64,000 nucleotides of DNA, from assembly GCF_001659605.2 (NCBI RefSeq), contig NC_035161.2, positions 2,672,343-2,736,342 of the forward strand, given 5' to 3'. This stretch comes from Manihot esculenta. Lineage: Eukaryota; Streptophyta; Magnoliopsida; Malpighiales; Euphorbiaceae. Positions 1 through 11,399 of the stretch are shown here, one piece after another. The translations under genes and the position numbers were made by a program. Under the pieces are notes generated by a model that did no database searches, was not told the origin of the DNA, and saw only the letters and a program-made list of their open reading frames with translations. The stretch's first letter is position 1; every line of letters starts with the position of its first letter.

Positions 1-398
1 GGGGAAAAACTCGCCCGTTTTCGGCTAAGGGACCCTTTTATAGTGGCTGGCCAGGCCACGTTCGGGGGCCAAATGTGCCTCCGCATGCATGCCATGTTCG
101 GCGGCCGAACTTGAGGTTCGGCGGCCGAACCTGGACTTCTCTCACTTATGCTTTCGGGGGCCTAAAGCACACCCGCAACGCATGCATGTTCGGCGGCCGA
201 ACTTGAGGTTCGGCGGCCGAACCTGAGCTTTCCTCCAAGGTTGTTTTTATTCAAAAACTCATTTCCTTTTCATTCAAAATCATCAAAAACATTAAAACAT
301 CTCATGAAAACATGATTTTACCCTTCTAGAGGTCTCCGACATCCGAGATTCCACCGGACGGTAGGAATTCCGATACCGAAGTCTAGCCGGGTATTACA
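1..398 (-). repeat. 3' LTR of the chromovirus, truncated by the window edge
   Basis: This stretch repeats the last 378 bases of the right LTR (9906-10283), with an extra 20 bases here in the TTCGGCGGCCGAA cluster. It ends in GGGTATTACA at 398, the LTR terminus on the plus strand (TGTAATACCC on the element strand). The rest of this LTR lies to the left of the window. Confidence 0.93.
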
Positions 399-411
399 TT
401 CTCCCCCCCTT
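399..411 (-). other. Polypurine tract of the chromovirus
   Basis: Directly inside the LTR end, the minus strand reads AAGGGGGGGAGAA just before TGTAATACCC. This is the expected place and composition for the plus-strand primer of a Ty3/gypsy element. Confidence 0.85.
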
Positions 412-551
412 AAGAACATTCGTCCCCGAATGTTCCTCAACTAACACATAGCATGGCATACACATAACATATACATAAAACACATAGAACTCACAAGGGA
501 CAAACCTCAGAAAAGATAAGGGTATTGCTGGAGCATGGACTCCCGTGTCTC

Positions 552-1653
552 TCAGGTGCACTCTTCCATATTGTGGTGGTTCCATAGGACTTTCACCATC
601 GGGATTTTCTTATTTCTTAGCTTTCTGATCTGGGTGTCTATGATCCGCACTGGCTGCTCAACATAGGTGAGATCCTCTTGGATCTCCACATCAGGCTCAC
701 TAAGAACCTTGCCCGGATCTGACACAAATTTTCTCAACATTGAAACATGAAAAACCGGATGGATTTTTGCCATTGAAGCAGGCAAATCTAGCTTGTACGA
801 CACATTCCCAATCTTTTGCAAGATTTCAAAGGGTCCGATGTATCGTGGGGCTAGTTTACCTTTCTTCCCAAAGCGAACCACTCCTTTCATTGGAGACACC
901 TTGAGCAATACCAGATCCCCCTCCTGAAACTCTACCTGTCTTCTGCGGATGTCTGCATAACTCTTCTGTCTGCTTGCAGCAGTCTTGATTCTCTCTCTGA
1001 TTATGGGTACCACCCTGCTGGTGATCTCTACAAGCTCAGGCCCTGCCAAGGCCTTTTCTCCAACTTCCTCCCAGCAAACAGGTGACCTGCACTTCCTCCC
1101 ATATAAAGCTTCATATGGAGCCATCCCGATGCTAGCATGATGGCTGTTATTGTAGGCAAACTCCACCAAAGGTAGGTGCTGCCTCCAAGAACCGCCAAAG
1201 TCCAGCACACACATTCTAAGCATATCCTCGATAGTTTGGATGGTCCTTTCGGACTGTCCGTCCGTCTGGGGGTGGAAGGCAGTACTGAAATCCAATCTAG
1301 TACCCATGGCATTCTGCAGACTCCGCCAAAACCTGGAGGTGAACTGGGGCCCTCTATCCGAGACTATCGAAACCGGAACCCCATGCAGCCTGATGATCTC
1401 CTCAACATATACCTGCGCCAACTTGTCCACAGAATAGCCACTCCTGACAGGGATGAAGTGAGCAGATTTGGTGAGTCTGTCCACAATCACCCATATGGAG
1501 TCCAATCTGTTGGACGCTGCCGGTAACCCCACTACGAAGTCCATAGCTATATTCTCCCATTTCCACTCTGGAATAGGTAGCGGGTTAAGCATTCCAGCCG
1601 GCTTCTGATGTTCCAGCTTCACCCTCTGACATACTTCGCAAGCTGACACAAAC
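552..1653 (-). pseudogene. Chromovirus integrase core and chromodomain, downstream half of a split pol
   Basis: This minus-strand reading frame starts within the tail of the integrase zinc-binding domain (a C-x2-C motif, CEVC). It then holds the DDE core (MDFVVGLP, IVSDRGPQF, HPQTDGQSER), the GPF module (YIGPFEIL) and a chromodomain-like end (EQPVRIID, VKVLW). It is cut from the upstream half of pol by the solo LTR at 1654-3911, so the frame now opens inside LTR sequence. It stops at a TGA where chromodomain proteins normally have a tryptophan after EExT. The catalytic residues look preserved, but the polyprotein cannot be made intact. Confidence 0.92.
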
Positions 1654-2274
1654 TGTAACGACCCCAAAATGGACCGTCACCGGCGCTAGGATTCAGGTCG
1701 GCTTAAGGCCGCCAGAACCCGTAGCAAGCCTGCTATACTCTCTGTGTACCTGTAAATCTCATACATGATCATACATTTTCTGTGAAAATAAAAACTCTTT
1801 TCTGCACCAAGGCTTAACCTGTGCATGCACTATCTCTGTATTCTGTACTCTATACTTTGTACTCTGTACCCCTGGCTAGAGCTTGCTCTAGATGGGTAAC
1901 TCATACCTGTTAAGCCTGGTTTTTCACATACTCTGTAAAACATATACATATACAGATCATGTACATAACACATCACAAACTACTAAGTCAAGCACAGCTG
2001 TAACTGAAAACATAACTATTACATCTCTTTAACATTACATGTCCACTCTACACTATTACACATCTCTTTACTCTTTCTGTACCCTGCTGGACTGTCCCTG
2101 TACACTGTATACTGAACCTGCAAAACTGGGGTTAAGGGAGTGGGATGAGCTCTATAGCCCAGTGAGTAGAACAGTAAAACATCTCAGTAAAACATGATCT
2201 CATGGAATGCGTCATAACACAAACAAGCCACATCAAGAGTAAACCTGTCACCACATAGTCCCAGTAGCTCTATG

Positions 2275-2416
2275 CCAGGGCGTAGGATCGAGCACCTGGT
2301 CTTCCTGTCATATATGTATATGTGTATATAACACCTCTGTACTTACCATTGCCAGGGCGTAGTCAAAGGCTCCTGGTCTTTGCTATACCTGCCAGGGCGT
2401 AGTCAAAGGCTCCTGG
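2275..2416. repeat. Three CCAGG...CCTGG hairpin units in the solo LTR
   Basis: CCAGG is followed 15 bases later by CCTGG at 2275-2299, 2352-2376 and 2392-2416. Each unit shares the text CCAGGGCGTAG and can fold into a short stem. The related LTRs carry counterpart arrays at 8625-8777 and 38215-38328. Confidence 0.8.
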
Positions 2417-2799
2417 ACTTCCTGTCTGTGACTATGGGATCATTCAGCATTTACCCACATCAACAAATAACTATGCAATGCAACATATTCGTGGGTACTA
2501 ATGCACTCAACCTATGGCATAATCATGATGCATGAGATATGCTAAAACATTCCATTGTGCAAGTAAAAGAATGAAGTTTAGTTTCACTCACCTCTGGCTA
2601 CCTGGACTGACTCTGCAGGCTCTGAACACGCTGGAGCAGTACTCACTGCTGCTCTCTCTGGTTCCTCTGATCTGTACCTATACAGATGACTCAAATGAGG
2701 GACCAAACAAGCTTCTGAATAACTCTATTAACCTCCCCAAATATCCCCTTAAACTCACTCAACTAACCATGCAAAGCAGGCAAAAGAAAGCTGGACAGA

Positions 2800-3740
2800 A
2801 CACTTTCGGCGGCAGGTTCGGCGGCCGAAAGTCCTCTTCAGAGACAAAACTCAAGCACCTTCGGCAGCCGAATCTCAAGCTTCGGCGGCCGAACCCTTTC
2901 GGGGGCAAGTTTCGGGGGCCAAAAGGCATTCCAGAGACGAAAGTCTCTAACCTTCGGCGGCACCTTCGGCGGCCGAATCCCCCAAACAGAGCCGAACATG
3001 CAAAACTCGCGGGGGCAAGCTGTGGCAGCCTAAGCCACCATGCAAGAGGTTCGGCGGCCGAATGAACCTTCGGCTGCCGAACCTGAGTTCATCCAGAACT
3101 CAGCCCCGACGGCAAACAAGCTCCTCCATCCCTTCAATCTCTCAAAACATGCACACTTCAACTCCTCAACACACATATACTCATGTATATGTACAAAGGG
3201 GTCCAAAACTACCTAAAAACCCTAACAAAACACATCACACATAACACATAATCATGCTTACAAGCTAAACCATCAAAAAAACACCATTTGTCACCTAAGC
3301 ATGCCTCTCGACCCAAACCTTCATAAAACTTCTGTAAACCAGTAAAACATGTTCAAGATCTTCACTTACCTCCTGTATACAAGAAGATGAACGATCTGAA
3401 CAAAGAAAATGGATCAACTCTCTTCAACCTCATAAACGCTCAACCCTAAGCTTTTTGCTTCAAAACCTTCAAAAACTTTTGAAAACCAACACACACTCTG
3501 CATGAGCTGGGCTTGCAAATAAAGCATGGGAGACGTGGCCAATCTTCTGGACAGGGTTTGGAGCCAACACCTGTCCAAAATGCTGACTAAGGAGTGCACA
3601 ATAGCTGGCTGAGCAACTCAGCTTCGGCTGCCGAATCGCATGCAAAACCATGCAACATTCGGGGGCCGAACCTGAACTGCGGAAGCCGAACATTGGGCAC
3701 TTTCGGCGGCCGAACTTACCTTCGGCGGCCGAACTTGGCA
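2800..3740. repeat. Clusters of TTCGGCGGCCGAA-type inverted motifs in the solo LTR
   Basis: About a dozen copies or close variants of TTCGG-NNN-CCGAA occur in two groups (about 2805-3080 and 3620-3735). The loop varies (CGG, CAG, CTG). Half-copies such as TTCGGGGGC also occur. The same motif fills two zones in each of the other LTRs of the family. Confidence 0.85.
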
Positions 3741-3916
3741 AAAGTCTCCATAGCCTTTTCTCTTCCAACCTCAAACCAACTCAACTAAAAACCTTAAAAC
3801 ACATCATAACACTGTAGGAAAACATATATCCTACCCTTCTATAGAAGTCCAACACCCTGGATTCCACCGGACGATAGGAATTCCGGTGCCGGATTCTAGC
3901 CGGGTATTACACAAAC

Positions 3917-6900
3917 TGTGCCACTTCTTTCTTCATCGCTGGCCACCAATAAACTTTCTTCAAATCTTGATACATCTTGGTGGCTCCGGGGTGAACGCTG
4001 TATCTTGCATTATGAGAATGTCTCCTTTTAGCCCTATGTCATCTGGTACACACAACCAACTCCCATAGCGGAGGATCCCCTTACTGTCAAATCTGAACTC
4101 ACTGTCCTTGCCTGACTGAACAGTCCTGGCAATCTTCACTAACTCTAGGTCCTCATGCTGTTTCTGAGCCACTTGCTCCAGAAACACAGGTGTCACTCTC
4201 ATCTGGGCCACTAAAGCACCGGTACCAGACAACGCTAACTTTAGACCTTCATCAATGAGCTTGTAAAACTCCTTCACCACTGGTCTCCTCTCTGCCGTGA
4301 TGTGGGATAGACTGCCTAGTGACTTCCGGCTTAGGGCGTCTGCCACGACATTCGCCTTACCCGGATGATACTGAATCTTGCAATCATAGTCACTCAACAG
4401 CTCCACCCATCTCCTCTGTCTCAAGTTCAAATCTCTTTGACTCAGGATGTACTGCAGGCTTTTATGATCTGTAAAGATCTCACATTTTACCCCATAGAGG
4501 TAGTGCCTCCACATCTTGAGCGCAAAGATTACTGCTGCCATCTCAAGGTCATGTGTGGGGTAATTCAACTCATGCTTCTTCAGCTGCCTAGAAGCATAAG
4601 CAATCACCCTCTCATTCTGCATCAGTACACAACCCAGTCCCACACGGGACGCATCACAAAAGACTGTAAAGTCCTCATCACTAGATGGCAGAGCTAAAAC
4701 TGGTGCTGAAGTCAACCTCTTCTTAAGCTCTTCGAAACTCTCTTCGCACTGGTCGGTCCACAGAAACTTCTGATTCTTCCTGGTTAGTCTGGTCAGAGGA
4801 GCTGCTATTTTTGAGAAGTCCTGTACGAACCTCCTGTAGTAACCTGCCAAACCCAAGAAACTCCTGATCTCCGTCACTGAAGTGGGTCTAGGCCAGTTAG
4901 CCACAGTTTCTGTCTTCTTGGGGTCCACCTCTATCCCATTCTCTGACACTACATGCCCCAAGAACGAAATGCTCCTCAGCCAGAACTCACACTTGGAGAA
5001 CTTGGCATACAAGCCATGTTCCCTCAAGGTCTGCAAAACCAACCGCAGATGATGGGCATGATCCTCTGCATTCCTGGAATACACCAAGATATCATCTATG
5101 AAGACAATAACAAAGTGATCCAGGTACTGACTAAACACTCTGTTCATGAGATCCATGAATGCTGCAGGGGCGTTAGTTAACCCGAACGGCATTACAAGGA
5201 ACTCAAAATGCCCATATCTGGTCCTGAAAGCCGTCTTTGGCACATCCTCATCTCTGATCCTCAGCTGATGGTACCCAGATCTCATATCTATTTTGGAGAA
5301 ACAACCCGCTCCTGCTAGCTGGTCGAATAGATCGTCGATCCTTGGCAAAGGGTACTTGTTCTTGGTAGTGACTTTGTTCAACTGTCTGTAGTCGATACAA
5401 AGTCTAAGGGATCCATCCTTCTTTCTGACAAACAAAACTGGAGCACCCCAGGGTGAGGTACTCGGTCGGATGAAGCCCTTGTCTACCAGCTCTTGCAACT
5501 GTTCTTTCAATTCCTTCAACTCGGCTGGAGCCATCCTGTAGGGAGGGATAGAGATCGGTCGGGTTCCCGGCATCAATTCTATCTCGAACTCTATCTCCCT
5601 AGTAGGTGGTAAACCTGGCAACTCGTCTGGGAAGACGTCTAGAAACTCTCTAACCACTGGCACCGAGGTGGGCTCTCTAACCTGACTGCTAAGCTCTCTC
5701 ACATGAGCCAAATACCCCTGACATCCCCTCCTAAGCAACCTACGAGCCTGAAGAGCTGATATCAGACCTCTAGGTGTACCCCTCCTGTCTCCTCTGAAGA
5801 CAACCTCTGACCCATCCTGACCTCTGAACCTGACTACCTTGTCCCTGCAGTCCAAGGTAGCACCATGGGTAGATAACCAGTCCATCCCTAGAATGACGTC
5901 AAAATCTGTCAAGTCTAGAACCACAAGGTCGGCGGACAAGCACCTTCCCTCAACAAACACAGGACTACACTGGCAGACTGACTCTGCCACTGATGGGTCA
6001 CACTTGGGTCCACTGACCCAGAGAGGACACTCTAACTCAGAGATCATCAACCCTAACCTCTGGACGGCTCTCAGTGTAACAAAAGAATGAGATGCACTAG
6101 GGTCCATCAAGGCATACACATCTGAACAACCAATGACTAAGTTACCTGCCACCACGGTGTTAGATGCATCTGCCTCCTGCTGTGTCATCGTGAAGATCCG
6201 TACTGGAGCTGATGGACCTTCACCTCTAAAACCCACTGAAGAAGAGGCTGCCCCTCTCCCTCTGCCTCTGCCACTGGCCTGAGTCATGGCTGGAGCTGCT
6301 GGCTGCGCTACACTACCTGAAGCTGTCTGCTGGGACTGAGCCATCGGGGCTGCTCTTGGACAATCACGAGACATATGCCCCTCCTGACCACATCTGTAAC
6401 AGGCCGTCGTCCCAAACCGATATACTCCCCTGTGTGGCTTACCACACCTTGCACAAACTGCATTATCCGCACCAGAGCTTGAGCCACTCCCTAGTCCCAG
6501 ACTGGACTTAACCTTGTTCCAGAACTTGTTCTTCTTAGACTTCCTGAGACCTCTGTCCCACTTCTTGCTACCTGAAGTTGCTGCACTCATTGAAGAAGAG
6601 CCTGGGGTCTTAGAACCAGAAGGCTGTGCCACTGACTGTTTAACTGACCCTTGAACGATGGCACTGGCCTCCATTTTCCGAGCCATATCCACTATGGCAT
6701 GGAAGCTCTCCCTATCTGCTGACTGGATCAAGGAGGAATATCTGGAGTGGAGTTTCATGATATACCTCCTTGACTTTTTCTGGTCTGAATCAAGGCTTTG
6801 CCCTGCAAAAGGCAACAGCTCCAAAAATCTGTCTGTGAACTCCTCTACACCCATCTCATCAGTCTGCCTCAGCTGCTCAAACTCTATCATCTTCAGTTCC

Positions 6901-7739
6901 CTTGAACTATCTGGGAAAGCCCATCCTGCAAACTCGTTTGCAAACTCTTCCCAAGACATGCTATCCACTTTCGGGTTCACATAATTCTTGAACCACTCTC
7001 GTGCCTTCTTGCACTTAAGTGTGAACCCAGCCATCTGAATGGCTCTACTATCATCAGCCCCAATCTCATCTGTGATCACCTTAACCCTCTCCAGATACAC
7101 AAACGGGTCATCCCCTTTTTCATACTGGGGAGCACCCAACTTCATGTAGTCGGTCATCTTGACCTTGCTCCCACTGGCTGAGCTAGGTCTAGGAGGTTGG
7201 GTAACTGGGGCTACTGGTTCTGCTGGAGGAGGTGCAGCATCCCCTGGGGTAGGGTTTGCTGGATTTGGATAGTAAGGTGGAGGTGGATACATTGGGTACT
7301 GTGAATATGGTGGGTAGTAGGGTGGGTATGGCATCTGTGTGGGATAAGGGCTAAAGCTGTGGTAGTCCGATGTGCCTCCCATCGAATACCTAGGGTTTTG
7401 TGAGAAGGGTGGGTAGTAAGGTGGCTGAACAAATCCTGAGGCCTGAGTGCCTCCTTGGGATTCTCCCATTCCTTCTTCTGACATACTGACTCCCAGACTG
7501 CCATCCCTCCTCTGCTCTACATCCATATCATCCCCCATGTCCTCTGACGCTCCTCCCTGAACTGTTCCTCTGACTGATTTGCTTCTACCCAGATCCAAAG
7601 ACCTTCTAGGGTCTCTTACTGCTCTTTCTCTGTTAGACCTACTAGACATTGCTCTAGGCAATGCTGGAGGACGGGCGCTCGTGCCCTCATCCTCAGGTGG
7701 TACTCCAGTCAATCTTGCTGATCGACGAGTTCCTCTCAT
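3917..7739 (-). pseudogene. Chromovirus gag-protease-RT-RNase H, upstream half of a split gag-pol
   Basis: A long open frame starts at the ATG at 7739. In order it holds: a proline/tyrosine-rich N-terminus; a retrotransposon gag domain (about residues 190-370); a CCHC zinc knuckle ([14 protein letters not shown], near 445); a retroviral-type aspartic protease with DPSASHSF near 542; reverse transcriptase ([14 protein letters not shown] near 878); and RNase H ([10 protein letters not shown]). The frame stays open for 1,259 codons. A small frameshift near 4015 follows, after which the integrase zinc-finger region continues in another frame up to the solo LTR at 3911. The usual protease motif is D-x-G-A; here the glycine position is serine, which may impair it. 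The start is the first ATG after the primer-binding site and 5' leader. Confidence 0.9.
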
Positions 7740-7974
7740 CCTGTTTTCTGAAAAACAGTATACATCACATAAACATTAGCATCGTATGGTTCATGTGGGC
7801 ACACATGAACCCGCATCACACATCATAGCATATCATTCATATCATAGCATTTCACATCATCATATAAGACAGGACTCCACATCCTATCCTAGTGGACATG
7901 ACCTTTCCTACTGTGCTTGATCTTCTATAACATCTATGAGCCCGACACTCTAGGTCCGACCATATGAACCTAGG

Positions 7975-7986
7975 GCTCTGATACCA
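7975..7986 (-). other. Primer-binding site, initiator tRNA-Met type
   Basis: The minus strand reads TGGTATCAGAGC three bases inside the right LTR. This is complementary to the 3' end of plant initiator tRNA-Met (GCUCUGAUACCA), the usual minus-strand primer of this class. Confidence 0.93.
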
Positions 7987-7989
7987 TTC

Positions 7990-10283
7990 TGTAACGACCC
8001 GAAAATCGGACCGCTACCGGCGCTAGGATCCAGATCGGCTTAAGGCCGCCGGGACCCGTAGCAAGCCTGACATGTAACCTGTAAACCTGTTTAATCCCAT
8101 ACATGATCAACAACATACATAAAAATTTAAAACTTTTCTTTCATACATTCTATCATCCACCAAACTCAACCTGTGCATGCACTGAACATATACATAGTCA
8201 TAAACTTGACCCCTCTGAGGGATCTCATCAATGCCCCCAATGGGTGGCATAACAAGAGTTGAGTTGGCTAAACATGGACATCAATAACATTAAGATCATG
8301 TTTCAAAAGGGATTACATTAAACTATGGTCAAGGACACTTCTAACCTCAATATCATTACATTACATATCTATACATCATTATACAATCTGTCATGTCCAC
8401 TTTCTAACTATTACATACATATGACTTCATTACTCTTCTTGACTTCTCTGTCTAACCTGTACCTGCAAACCTGGGGAATTTGGGAGAGGGGTGAGCTACT
8501 AGAGCCCAGTGAGCAGAATAGTAAAGCATTTAAAACATATGATAACATGAAATGCATCACATCACAACTAATCATATCAAGGATGAACTTGTCACCATTT
8601 AGCCCTCTACATAATCCAATCATGCCAGGGGCGTAGTGCAGGCCACACCTGGTCTTTCTCTTGTACATAACATAACATAACATAACATACATAATCCATA
8701 ATGCCGGGGGCGTAGTGCAGGCCACATCCGGTCTTTCTCTTACATAGTGCCAGGGGCGTAGTGCAGGCCACACCTGGACTTCCATATCATATCATCATGT
8801 CATAACATATGAGGGCTAATGGATCATTCAACATTCATCCACATCATCAACATATTATGCAATGCAACATATTCGTGATTTCTAATGCAAGCATCCTAGA
8901 ATATCACATGGCATCCGTGATGCATGAACATGCTCAAAACTGATTTATTTATTTATTTAAAAGCATAAGAGTCATTCCACTCACCTCTGGCTAGCTCTGA
9001 CAGACACAAAAGCAGCTGAACTCACTGCTGGGGTCCTCGATTCCTCGAGTCCAAACCTACACAGGTGGACTCAAATGAGGGACCAACATACTATAACATA
9101 ACTCTAAACATCCCCCAAAAACCCCCTAAAACATCTCAAAACATCCATGCAAGAACATGCAAAAGAAGGCTGGACAGGGCACTTTCGGCGGCAGGTTCGG
9201 CGGTCGAAAGTCCCTCTAGAGCCGAAAGTCAGGCAGGTTCGGCGGCACCTTCGGCGGCCGAAACTCCCAGACAGAGGCGAAACTCATGCATGTTCGGCGG
9301 CACTTTCGGCGGCCGAAACTCCCAGACAGAGACGAAAGTCTCCTTTCGGGGGCAAGCTTCGGCAGCCGAAGGCTGCCTCCACAAGAGGGTTCGGCGGCCG
9401 AAAGTCCCTTCGGCTGCCGAACCTGGTTTCTCCCAAAGGGCAGAAACTTGGTTCAAACATGCACAAAAGCCTCAAACTCATACCATCATGCATTTAGCTC
9501 AACCAAAACATGCACACAAGCTCCTAGGGGTCTCAAACTAACTTAAACCCCAACTACAACACACATACACAAGCATTTGCAAGCCACATTGTTCATGAAC
9601 ATACATTTATACCCATAAACATAACTTTAACCTAAACATGCATTCTACCCCCATGAACTTCATAAAACTTGTTTAAAACATAATATAAGCTAGAGATCGA
9701 CTCTTACCTCTTGAAGATCGAGAGTAGAGGCGACCAAACTTGAGGTTGGGAGAGATTTGAGTTCTTGAACCTCAAAGCTCCAAAACTTTGCTCAAAAGCT
9801 CAAATCTTCAAAACAAGGTTAAAACAAGTGAAAAACTTGAAAGATCTAGAGGAAAAACATCAAAAATCGGTGAGGGGCGGCGGAGAGCTCACCTTGGCCG
9901 AAAATGGGGAAAAACTCGCCCGTTTTCGGCTAAGGGACCCTTTTATAGTGGCTGGCCAGGCCACGTTCGGGGGCCGAATGTGCCTCCGCATGCATGCCAT
10001 GTTCGGCGGTCGAACCTGGACTTCTCTCACTTATGCTTTCGGGGGCCTAAAGCACACCCGCAACGCATGCATGTTCTGCGGCCGAACTTGAGGTTCGGCG
10101 GCCGAACCTGAGCTTTCCTCCAAGGTTGTTTTTATTCAAAAACTCATTTCCTTTTCATTCAAAATCATCAAAAACATTAAAACATCTCATGAAAACATGA
10201 TTTTATCCTTCTAGAGGTCTCCGACATCCGAGATTCCACCGGACGGTAGGAATTCCGATACCGAAGTCTAGCCGGGTATTACA
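7990..10283 (-). repeat. 5' LTR of the chromovirus, 2294 bp
   Basis: It runs from TGTAACGACC next to the primer-binding site to GGGTATTACA at 10283. It contains a three-unit hairpin array (8625-8777) and two zones of TTCGGCGGCCGAA motifs (about 9180-9430 and 9960-10110). The terminal 378 bases match the left LTR at 1-398. Short open frames on both strands here follow the repeated GC-rich motifs and show no protein family. Confidence 0.94.
8625..8777. repeat. Three hairpin units with paired changes in the 5' LTR
   Basis: The units are CCAGG...CCTGG at 8625-8652, CCGGG...TCCGG at 8704-8731 and CCAGG...CCTGG at 8750-8777. Each contains GGCGTAGTGCAGGCCACA between its arms. In the middle unit the stem base A-T becomes G-C on both sides, so pairing is kept. 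Confidence 0.8.
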
Positions 10284-10559
10284 ATTGCATTCATGAGTCA
10301 TTTAACATAGTATAATTTCTATACTTAACTCAGTTATCCTTGCCTCGAGACACTAAATAACTTCTCCTTTCATTTTATTGGTTCTGTCTATTTGATTTTT
10401 TAGTCTTATTCAGGTATGTCTTCTTGTCTTCTCAAAGCTTGCACTTCATCATTCAACTATATGTACTTTTGGACTTTATCCATTAATTGCTGGTAGGTGG
10501 TTGTCAAATTTTTTATTAGAGAATCCATGAACTTTATGTTCCTAGTCCCCTTTTTTAGC

Positions 10560-11371
10560 ACTTCACAAGCTATTTTATAGTTTAGAACTTTCACCTATAT
10601 GGTTTTAGCATTGAACCGTGAAATAAAATTCAAAGACTCACCCTCACCTTACTAGATCTTTCGAAGGTCAAAGAAAAGTTTCTTTGAAGGTATGCATGTA
10701 ATGAATTTTGATTTGAAAGCTACATCAAGCTGAGTAAAGTTATTGATAAAACTTGGATTAAGGTGTTGATACTATTTTTGGGCCAGACCTGTTAAAATAG
10801 ACAGAAAGACTCAGCACAGGATAAATTCGTTGGCGTCTTGCAGCTACATCGTGTCCTTAAAGATAACTAGGTGGCTCGTCGAAGTCCTATCACACTTGTC
10901 TAGGCTCAGTAATTTAAACTTTGATGGAAAATTTTCTGCCAGGATTTTATCAAACAAAGGCAAGACATCTCCCAACTCGAAGACATCTTCTTGCTCCTTT
11001 TGAAACCTCTAGACCATGCATACTAGTTTCCAATCTACACTTCTTAGGGCCTCGTCCAAGGACTCTTCATCTTCTGCTTTGCCCTTTCCTTTAGAGTTCG
11101 CATGGGCCGCTTCTCCCCTAGTCTTGGGCGTTTCCTAAGAGGGCTCCTCTCTTGTCCTAGCGACTCTTTGGGAAGCCTCCTCCTAAGTCTTATATTACTT
11201 AAGGGTGGCCTACAACCTTTTAATATACTGCACTATCTGTTAGTTATTTAGAGTATTAAGATTCATCTCAGCCGACATGAGGGGAGTGTTTTGTCCACTT
11301 TCTAAAGTGGAAGAAACAATAGCTCTCTTGTTTCCAAGGGACTTGGTAACTACTCGTAAGCTGTCAGCCAT
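10560..11371 (-). pseudogene. Decayed Tat-type gypsy gag
   Basis: Reading leftward from an ATG at 11371 (MADSLRVVTKSLG) gives a gag-like protein with many stops. Recognisable parts include a charged linker, FDKILAENFPSKFKL and a later piece FKSKFITCIPSKKL, typical of Retrotrans_gag in Tat-lineage elements. It is old: stop codons fall throughout and no pol follows before the chromovirus LTR end at 10283. Its own LTRs were not found with confidence. The chromovirus may have inserted into this relic. Confidence 0.7.
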
Positions 11372-11399
11372 TGGTAAATGAAGTGGGGTTGAGTAAAAG

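Larger units (their letters stand above)
1654..3911 (-). mobile_element. Solo LTR of the chromovirus family inside the integrase gene
   Basis: The sequence begins TGTAACGACC and ends GGGTATTACA, the same termini as the LTR at 7990-10283, with diverged but collinear content. It is flanked by a perfect 5-bp direct repeat, CAAAC (1649-1653 and 3912-3916), and carries no internal region. It is therefore a solo LTR left by recombination between the two LTRs of a full insertion, in the same orientation as its host. Plus-strand open frames inside it (2532-3065, for example) follow its GC-rich repeats and are not genes. Confidence 0.95.
1..10283 (-). mobile_element. Ty3/gypsy chromovirus, nearly full length, cut by the left window edge
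   Basis: The right LTR (7990-10283) and the partial left LTR (1-398) are direct copies that flank gag-pol read on the minus strand. A primer-binding site matching initiator tRNA-Met lies inside the right LTR, and a purine tract (minus strand) lies inside the left LTR, so the element runs right to left. The chromodomain-like tail after the integrase GPF motif points to a chromovirus, probably of the Tekay/Del group by general resemblance. A solo LTR of the same family interrupts the integrase. The shared ends of the two LTRs differ by about four substitutions and one 20-bp indel by eye, so the insertion is fairly recent. The target-site duplication cannot be checked because the left end is outside the window. 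Confidence 0.93.

Noticed and set aside
2532..3244. Plus-strand open frames inside the solo LTR, with many R, P and G residues
   Set aside because: They track the repeated TTCGGCGGCCGAA motifs, shift frame between LTR copies and match no family; they are by-products of GC-rich LTR sequence.
9065..9546. Overlapping open frames on both strands in the right LTR
   Set aside because: The same repeat-driven effect; frames on both strands at once within a repeat zone indicate composition, not coding.
1..10283. Endogenous pararetrovirus or plant virus insertion
   Set aside because: LTRs, a tRNA-Met primer site, a PPT and the domain order PR-RT-RH-INT with chromodomain define a Ty3/gypsy retrotransposon; no movement or coat protein of caulimovirids is present.
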